NCBI GenBank assembly: GCA_933207985.1 | Contig: OW240921.1 | Coordinates: forward strand, 118,316,796-118,380,795 | DNA from: Pelobates cultripes | Taxonomy: Eukaryota; Chordata; Amphibia; Anura; Pelobatidae | DNA length: 64,000 nucleotides | Direction of reading: 5' to 3' | In this document: one piece after another, positions 56,049 through 64,000 of the stretch | How the letters are laid out: the number at the start of each line of letters is the position of its first letter | How positions within the stretch are numbered: position 1 is the stretch's first letter | Notes under the pieces: generated by a model | What the model saw: the letters and a program-made list of their open reading frames with translations, nothing else | Database searches by the model: none | Told to the model about the DNA's origin: nothing | Program-made: the position numbers and the translations under genes

Positions 56049-58089
56049 TATCCACGCGGTGGGAAGGAATCGGAATTTGTCTCCCAATTTATAGAAGGTG
56101 TTGCAAGTTGTGATTGTGTAAAAAACCTCCCTATAGACTGGATATCCCTGGATTTAGCTATTTACACACTCTGTATGTTTACCCCGTTTTGCATTAAAAC
56201 ATTCAGGATGCAGTAAAAAGAAGTTAATAAATTGCTTTTAAAATCATTTTGAAAGGTGTGTTTTTTTTGTTTGTTTTTCTTTAAACCTCGGTTTTACAAA
56301 ATCTGCAAGATTGCAGTTTTGTTTTACAGCTGCCTCTATCTGGATCTCATGTCTTTCTATTCACAATCTTATCTTTGACTTTTGACGTTTTTTTTTTTTA
56401 TAAAACAATGTTTAACTAAATATATCTACTTCTCCCCTTTTTTCTATCTTTTTTTTATCTTTCCATGTTCTCTTTAACTGTCACACCCAGTTTGTGTTTT
56501 GTTGTTGTTGTTTTACTGATTATTTTGTACAGTTCTGTTTCTAACATTTTATAGAACTTTTTGTTTCCACGACTTATTGTGTGATTTCTATTGCTCAGTT
56601 TTCTTGTTTTATCTTCACAATTAATTTAAAGTATTTAATTTAAAATATATATATATGTAACATTTAAAATTTTGAAGATATATTTTCTCTATAGAAAGTG
56701 TTGTATGATTATCTCATCTACTACACTAGTAGAAAACCTCTGCAGCGGGTACAGAATTCCCATAAAGGGTACGTGCATTGCCAGATTGTATTTCATTGAG
56801 TCAATGAATGACACAATGAGTCCTATGTTGGCTCTAAGCAGACATAGCACGCTGCGAGACTGCAAAATCACTTGCACACAGGTATCACACCTTTTGTTAA
56901 AGTAAAACATCTTCAAAGTCTTAACACATCAAACCAAATAACTAATATGTTTCCTGTAATACTAATCCCATTAACTATAATACAGAAGTGTCCCTCTCCC
57001 TCCCTGGCCCTCCACCCACTGATAAAAGAGTTGAAGACCCTTTTTTCTCTGTGTACATGTTGCAGTTTTCACACCTACTAGTGTTTGTCATACAGAGAGT
57101 CACTTGTGGCTTCCGACACAGACAGGTTTAATAGCTGAATGCCTTGCCTTGCCATTGGGGTTTGACATGCAAAGTGTGTTCGCTCTAAATGCTTTGTGCC
57201 CTATGAGTAACATTGTATTCCATGGTTGTGCCGTTTGCCACGCATGCCTCGTGGGTCAATGTTGCCCTATGGGAAGCATCTGATTGGACAAAAAATCATA
57301 GGATGGATGACATCATTGCAGGAGGATCTGGCTGCAGTCAGGAGAATATCCTGGCGCTGTAGTAAAGCTGAGTTTTATGGTGTTTTTAATCAATAAAAAA
57401 ACAAGGGGCCCAATAACCTTAAAAGGTTAAGGATCATATTTAATTAATTATTCATTTTTATTTGGAGTGTCCCTTTAACGTTTGCAGCATTTCAATGACA
57501 ATGAACTGTGATTTGTAATTCTATCAGGGTATTTACTACAGTGAGAATTCCATGTGAATTCAAAGTAAAATTCTAATTTAATGCTAAATTTAAAACGTTG
57601 TTTGACCATATGGCAGCTTGCAAGCTGTGACATTAAAAAATAAATAAAAGATCCTATAGGCGGGAGGGGGGGAGGGTGGAGGGGGGCGGATGGGAGACGG
57701 GACTGGCTATCTATCTCCCCATCTGGGCTTTATTGAATAACCCTGTGTGAGTTATCCTTTCTCACTGCACCCAATGCATCCACCACAAGGACACGTTTTC
57801 CCTTTGGATTTAACAAACATTTTTCTCTTTTGCGGCAATGTACAGAGAAGAAAACTAATATAGGATCATAAATTCCAAGCAGGCCATTAATTTAAGTATT
57901 TCTGTTTTAGCCACTGATAAGATAAAGGTTGAAGTCCTTTCTTACTCTGATTCCGGACACTAAGTTACTTATAATATGCACGTATCCCTTCCATCTAATC
58001 TAGCATGTGACTTTTATTGGTGGCTAATTGGTTGTTTTTTTTCTTTTCTCAAATGTCAGTTATCATTATTATTAGCATTTATGTAATGC

Positions 58090-59435
58090 TATCTTATTGT
58101 TTTATGAAAGGGGGAAATTTAACAATAGATGAGACAATTGCAAAATGTAAAATAGGCTGATGCTCAAATGAGCTTACAGTCTAGAGGAGGTGGGGTATAA
58201 GGACACAATATAAATGGCATCATGGGGGACAGCAAAGAAACGACAAGATGCGAAAGTAGCAGAAGTGGAATGTGGCTCTTTAAGAGAAAGAGAGAGAGAT
58301 AGGTTTGTGAAATAGAAGTTACTCTGGGAGGCCATAAGCATTTCTAAACAGATTGGTTTTGAAGGACTTCATAAATGATTAAGAACTAGGTGAGAGTGTG
58401 ATGGGGTAGGCAGGCTGTTCCAAATGAAATGAGCCGTCCGTGAAAGGTCCTGCACGCGTGAGTTATTACTAATGGTGTGAGCAGTGGACAGGAGAAGGTC
58501 ACCGGCAGATCAGAGAGACAGAGAAGGGGTGTACCTATGAATCAGTGGAGAAATGTAATAGGGACTAAAGTTGTTTAAAGCTTTATAGGTATGAATTTAG
58601 TTCTTTGAATTGACTCCTATAGGATACAGGAAGCCAATGTAAGGAGGGGTAAGATATGAGACGAGCAACAAGAGAGAAAGATCAGCCTGGCGGCAGCATT
58701 CATTACAGATTGTAGACGGGCACTACGGCTTCTGGGGAGGCCAATTAAGAGATAATTACAGTAATCCATGCAAGAAATTACAAGAGCCTAAACAAGCTCC
58801 TTGGCAGAATCTTGATAAAGAAAGGGGCAGACGTGGCAATGTTTTTAAGGTAGAACAGGCAGGATGTGGCACTAGGCTGGACATGAAGTGTAAAGGTGAG
58901 ACCAGATAACACCATGACAGCGAGCTTAAAAGGTGTGCTGATGGAGTACCATCAACTTGAAGGGAGAGTGAAAGACGAGGATTAGTGTTACGAAGAGGAA
59001 AGATAAGCTCAGTTTTAGAGAGATTGAGTTTCAGAAAAGGGGAGCACATCCATTCAGATATGCCAGAAAGACAACCAGTGATGCTTTCTAGGAGAGAGGG
59101 GGAGAGATCAGGGGAGGAGAGATATATTGGTGTACAGGTGGTATCAGAATCCAAAGGAATTAATGTTTTGCAAAGAGAGGCAGTATAAAGAGAAAACAAA
59201 AGGGAACCAAGAACAGAGCCTTGGGGGACTCCGACTGAGTCAGGGGAGGAGGTGTCATTAGAAAACCAGATACTGAACGCACGTTGGGAGAGATAGGAGA
59301 AGAACAATGAGAGGACAGTTTCACAGGCCAAGGGATTGAAGAATTTAAAGAAGGAGGGCATGATCAACAGTGTCACAGGTAAAGAGAGGTCAAGAAGAAT
59401 TAGTATGGAGTAGTGGCCTTTGGATTTAGTTGCAA
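58090..59435 (-). pseudogene. L2/CR1-like LINE, antisense (copy B)
   Basis: A single 206-residue minus-strand frame at 59376-58756 joins blocks that are split in copy [50 protein letters not shown]. The FxDD catalytic block is missing ([13 protein letters not shown] stands where YADDTQ would be). It is 5'-truncated by the MITE and hAT-like end at 59436-59462 and has the usual L2-type 3' end near 58170. Confidence 0.8.
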
Positions 59436-59461
59436 TTAAAGGGACACTCCAGACACCCAGA
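59436..59461. mobile_element. T2 MITE truncated to 26 bp
   Basis: TTAAAGGGACACTCCAGACA, then CCCAGA, then CAGTGGCGTAC of the next element. The complete MITE is present in copy A at 17526-17803. Confidence 0.8.
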
Positions 59462-60160
59462 CAGTGGCGTACACATGACCCATGGGGCCGCGGTGCAAAA
59501 AGTGATCCAAGTTATTCAGGAGACATTTCAGTCCTGAAGCTCCTGGTGGATCGACGTAAAGAACTGTACAATAATAAGTTGCCATGGGGGAATTTGGTCA
59601 TGAGATTAATAACTAGCGCAGTCCTGGATCATGATGCCTACTAGTCCTGTCATAATAAAGCAAGAGGGGAGTAGAGATAGAGTGTATTTAATACGTGTAA
59701 TGAAGAATGTAATTACTAATTAGTGCACTTGGTATAGCCTGCTCTGGTCATACATCCTGTATTGTGCGGATTGTCATGGAGAAAATTGTAATTTGTGGTT
59801 TCTGTTTGGTTTTAGCACGTCCACAATTATAGGTCAAGTGTTTAACCTCCAAATACAATGAAATGTACAAAAGGTGAGTCTTTAAACTATAGATTGTTTA
59901 TACAAGTCCAATAAAAAGCTATGTCGTTCTGTTAATGAGTCCTCTGGCTTCATAAATACTGGGTGTGTGCGCGTTAGGTAAATGTAACGATGTTTGCTTG
60001 GGAAAAAACCTGCAAAAATGTGTATCTAGCTAATGTTAAAGCTTCGACCCGAAAATATCAATTTACCTATCTTTTATAAAATAAAAGGTAAAAGAAAGAA
60101 ATTCAACACCAACTTTCTTCTCACTTTTTAACCAATAATCACATTGTGTTACTGGACTTT
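59462..60160 (+). mobile_element. hAT-like end and adjoining unassigned sequence
   Basis: Begins CAGTGGCGTACACATGACCC, the same terminus type found reversed at 1141. No transposase frame is seen and no closing end with the MITE resuming is seen before the window ends, so either the insertion is longer than 4.5 kb (nested) or the MITE was lost. Confidence 0.5.
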
Positions 60161-61990
60161 CTGGCATTTGTACATCTCTATATATATATATTTGATAAAT
60201 GTCTTTTTATTGAAGAAAACAATTTCCTCTTTTCTTGTTTATTGTTTGTCTTGTCAGAGGATAACACACTAATCACATAAACCAATGTGGTACACGCAGG
60301 TACCTAGAAAGGTATGTAAATCATGACATAGGATGAGATACGCACCTTGCGGTGGAAGGGAAACGCAGGTCCTGAATGTAATAAAATTCACGAAACAGAA
60401 ACAAAACAAGCTTGGTTGGGAGCAAGTTCCAAGGGTATAAAACTATAAAGTGAATACAGTAGCAGGTTAGGACTCTTGTCTCGACAGCAATGGCTTCATA
60501 AACTCAAGTGCTAGTGCGCAGTGTAACCTTCAGGTGACCACAACAAATGCAGAATAGAGGTACCTGCGTTAGGCGTATTGGCGACACATGAATAGTATGC
60601 GCAATAGGCCACAACATAACAAGTGAAAGATAAACGAGATGGTGACAAGATCTCAAGTCACCATGAATGGATCAACAGCAAAAAACAAATGTGAGGAAGG
60701 CTGAACTTGATGGACGCAAGGCTCTTTTCATCTATGTAACTATGTAACTATGAAACTATGTCACATGTTCGGGTGCAGAGAGAGTGTAAGAGAGAAATAG
60801 GAAGAAGAAAAAAAAGGGGTGTGGGGAGGAAGAAGGTGCAGCGTGAAGCAGGATGGTGGGTGGACGATGCAGAGGCTATGTAGGGGGAATGGGGAGGGAG
60901 TCCCAATCGAGGACATCTAGCAATTACTTCAGACAAGTGGTTTCCCAACCAAGGGGAGGGGTCTGTTTATATAAGGTCCAAATGTCTCTGGCAGGATTGA
61001 GCTTGGTGTGTCAACCGTAATAGTCTCAGATATTTTTTTTTTTTTTGTTATGATAAATTATTTTTACATTTCAGAAATAAAAAAATACAAATGGGCGAAG
61101 CATGGCGATATTTTAATTATTTCCTATGGTTTGTTTTAATAATTCATTAAAGGAAAAAAAATGCTCCAAGTGTAGAAAGATGATGCGGGTTATTCTCTGA
61201 AGTTAGAATTTAAAGTGAATTTCAAATTTATGGCCAAAATAGCCATTTTAGAAAAAATCGTCAATGGCTACTTTATCATAAAATGTAAAATTCTATTAAA
61301 ATATTCTCACTTTAGTAAATAACTGCCTAATTCTGGGAGATCATTATGTACCAAACATTTTGCTTTTCAATTGAACAGGATATTTCGGAAGCCTCGAGAG
61401 GCCAAAATCTAGATATCGTATGGAAGCCCCCTTTGGGATCGCAGGGTTTCTGTAGGATATCTCCCAGCATCACACTTTTTTTATTCAGACTTCTTTGCAC
61501 AATGATACAATTATAAGTATTTAATGGAAGGGTACTAAAGGAAATAGGCCCATACATAGCCCAGAGCAGTATAAAGAGTCACAGCTTGAACCCATTTTTT
61601 ACAGGTCTGGTAGTATCTATATAACATAACTATATCGTACAAATATTAATATGCAGATCAAAATACAGTAAAACAAGAATTCAGAGATCGTAAATGGTGA
61701 TTTCTTACACAATGGAAAAAAAGAGGGCATTAAAATCCCCCCCAAAAATAATTAAAAAATCAAATTTCTGAAATGTTCTTTCAAATATGTACACAAAGCC
61801 AGATGAATATTATCACTAATATTATAGCCTACGTGGTCAGATGGGCTAATGATCCGATTCATAAAGATGTAGTTACTCTTACTCCTAGTCAGTGGAAATA
61901 GTGAGATAATTGTGGGATAATCGTGAGATAAGTTGTGCAGTGTAATAAACCGACGTGGCAGGATAGTGATGGATGCAGCAAACATGAAGC
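60161..61990. other. Unassigned sequence with a LINE tail
   Basis: 60185-60230 (TTTTTATTGAAGAAAACAAT) resembles the start of an antisense LINE tail. 60690-60765 is GAAGGCTGAACTTGATGGAC followed by (ATGTAACT)n, the sense version of the tail at 16182. The rest is AT-rich with no gene seen. Confidence 0.45.
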
Positions 61991-62009
61991 TTTATATTCA
62001 GGATGTAGC

Positions 62010-62350
62010 GGAGCTCCGATACCATGACTAGGTATCTCCGCTATTCCTTCCTCGAAGAAGGGATGCAGTTATTAAAGCCCTTCCCTCCCCCCCCAGCAAC
62101 TAGTTGACACATAGTTCTTGGAGTCAATTGAGTTTTATTGTGCCACACTCGGCTTTTTATGCACAGACCCCCAGAATTGGGTCTCCATAGAGAAATGCAC
62201 AAGTCTCTCCCAGGTGCCTCAGTGTCTGAGAGATAATTGAGTCCAAAGTAGGAAAACTCAATTATCTCTCAGTGACAGGAAGTTATACAAAACATCACAA
62301 AATACCCCCAAAACATATGAAAATTATACAGGAACCTGTCACATCCTGTT
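62010..62350 (-). mobile_element. LTR fragment, copy 4 (minus strand)
   Basis: Antisense reading has the U3 hairpin (62228-62270), TATA-like GCATAAAAAGCC (62149-62160) and CAATAAAACT (62131-62140), the same order as copies 1 and 2. It ends near GGTATCGGAGCTCCG. Confidence 0.6.
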
Positions 62351-63240
62351 CCTGTTTGCGGATCATTTCTGGCTTTGGCTTCTGATATCCAGTACTCTTT
62401 TTACAATTCTTGTTTAGTTTTTCTTACTTTTTCTGGTTTTCTATTTTATGTCTGGTTTTCTTTATGCTGGGTTTTCTGGGTTCATTCCTTTATTCCGTTC
62501 CTGGAATTCACAGTCTCCTGGATTCCTTAAAATGTTTGTTTTTTTTTTGTTGCCACACCCGTTCCTTCGCCATTTATCCTTTTTGTTTCAGTGTTCCCTT
62601 CTAGCAGTGGTATCATCCCTCTGCTCCTTTTCTTGCAGGTAAGTAATGTGTGTGCTTTTTTTGTTCTACTTTTAGTTATTCATATCTAGGCGGTTAGGAC
62701 CCACCGTATTGGAGTACTTTGGCTCAGTGGTGGGAAGCATACATCTTGGCCATTTATGTATGAATCTAAATCTCCAATGTTTATTACATATACAGTACTT
62801 GGTTATTTCTCCTCTTGTTTTGCCTTGCATCTCTTGTCTTGTTTTATTTTGTCTTGTGTTCCCAGTTCATGTACAGTCCTGCCCTGTCCATGTCCTGTTC
62901 TTGTTTCCCTCATGTCTTGTGTACATGTTCTGGGATCTGCTTTCTGTCCTGTTCTGGTTCTGGTTTCTTCTAGTCTTGTCTTGTTTTCTTGTTTGGTGCC
63001 TGTTCTAGTCTTGCCTTGTTTATAGTACTGGATACATATCTGCATAATATCTAGCTCCTGGGATCCTCCAAAGCTGCATCAGGGCCCTGGTATGTGGCTG
63101 CACAAACCATGGTGCTCAACACCAGGGGGCGTGTGTTTACCCTGCACCAGATCCTGATAGTTAATTTCCACGCTGTGACTCTTACCATCATCAGACATAC
63201 AGGGGTCCCGGTCTTTGGACCGCCACCTGTGTCAGAACCC
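62351..63240. repeat. Probable LTR/internal fragment, unassigned
   Basis: C/T-rich sequence (CCTGTTCCTGTTTGC, TCTTGTTTTATTTTGTCTTG) followed by GATCCTCCAAAGCTGCATCA and AACACCAGGGGGCG. The style matches gypsy-type LTR leaders in frogs, but no PBS or coding region is assignable. Confidence 0.3.
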
Positions 63241-63940
63241 CACAAAAGTCATATTCCTAAATAGTTTGGATCCGAGCACCCAAGTTGTCAAAATAGCACC
63301 AAGATCTCCAAGTAGGATGGAATCGCCATTCCGGTAAAGTTTTGACCAGCCTGCCACGAGGTGATATCCGAAAACAGTTTGACAGAAAATGAGTCGATGG
63401 CAGTTTTTCTTTTGGGGGCTCCTGTGCAAACACCTACGAATGCTCCCCCTGGCTTTTAGGGAGCGAATGTTCCCCCTGTTCGGTAGTTCCTTTCTCCCGA
63501 ACGTCATTCTCCTAACTGTTTGGAAAGTTGAACGATCAGTGGTACAATATTCCTCGGTGTATGCGGGGTGTATGCAGGGTCATGTAGCTGACATAGAGTT
63601 CCATACACGACCAACGACCAAGTACCACTACATGTGTTCGGGAGACAAAATGGCCATCACTCTTTGGAGCATGTGTATTCATATTTACGAATGGCGGTCA
63701 CCCAGGGAAAGCACTTGAGATAATTGCTCATTTGGGGTTAACCGCCAGGGGTGGACGGTGATCATGGGGTTATATAAAGGGGGACCACACATATTCTGTT
63801 CGGGAACCGAACAGAGGAGATAAGGACAGCCGAACAACAGGGGAATAAATATGTTATACGAATCCATTTTGCTACAGAGAGGTACAGGGATAGAAACTTA
63901 TTTTTAAAAAAGGGTACCACTGTAGAAGGAAATGCATATA
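63241..63940 (+). repeat. Possible further LTR-like sequence
   Basis: Contains GAGATAATTGCTCATTTGG (63717) and a TATA-like GTTATATAAAGGGGG (63768), similar in layout to the U3 of copies 1 and 2. Tentative. Confidence 0.3.
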
Positions 63941-64000
63941 CTGCAGGGGCGTATTAGCCGCGAGGCAAACAAGGCATTTGCCTTGGGCGGCATTTTTCAG
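63941..64000 (+). mobile_element. hAT-like end at window edge
   Basis: TGCAGGGGCGTATTAGCCGC followed by GCAAACAAGGCATTTGCCTT, a CAGGGGCGTA-type terminus. It is cut by the window end. Confidence 0.5.

Larger units (their letters stand above)
44046..59461 (+). repeat. Large direct duplication, copy B
   Basis: Counterpart of 1142-17552. It contains the foldback element, DIRS element, LINE tail, degraded MITE and antisense LINE in the same order. It lacks about 815 bp around the 12462 MITE, about 220 bp at 14480-14701 and the 102-bp LINE tail at 16182, but has about 200 bp (46465-46668) that copy A lacks. The right edge is a MITE cut by a hAT-like end at 59462. Confidence 0.93.

Overview
This window is repeat-dominated vertebrate nuclear DNA, most likely from a frog. 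The pointers are TTAA-flanked T2/Kolobok-type MITEs with TTAAAGGRR-like ends (a group known from Xenopus), a DIRS tyrosine-recombinase retrotransposon, L2/CR1-like LINEs with ATGTAAC-type tails, hAT-like elements and a Ty3/gypsy element of the Gmr1 group. I could not support any host protein-coding gene, rRNA, tRNA gene or CRISPR array. The only intact long reading frames belong to the Gmr1-like retrotransposon.

Layout. 1-1141: MITE fragment, CA-rich microsatellite and a hAT-like end with a 200-bp palindrome. 1142-17552: copy A of a large direct duplication. It holds a foldback hAT-like element (1493-3774), a decayed DIRS element (4989-8412), a LINE 3' fragment, MITEs and an antisense L2-like LINE that runs on to about 18.36 kb. 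18.4-20.3 kb: an LTR and a sense LINE fragment. 20356-20455: assembly gap of 100 N. 20613-26299: structurally complete Gmr1-like element on the minus strand, followed by a 35-bp minisatellite. 26.7-44 kb: spacer of MITEs, LTR pieces, hAT elements, microsatellites and some unassigned AT-rich DNA. 44046-59461: copy B of the duplication, about 99% identical by eye to copy A in aligned blocks. 59462-64000: starts with a hAT-like end and continues through unassigned sequence and LTR fragments.

The two most interesting things are (i) the Gmr1-like element, with order Gag, protease, integrase, reverse transcriptase, RNase H (integrase before RT) and a SCAN-like Gag segment, split into two frames joined by an ATGA overlap; and (ii) the A/B duplication. 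Both outer edges of the duplication visible here are hAT-type ends, and an N gap lies between the copies. It may be a real tandem or segmental duplication, or two haplotypes falsely placed in series. All identities and copy numbers were counted by eye, and no database search was possible.
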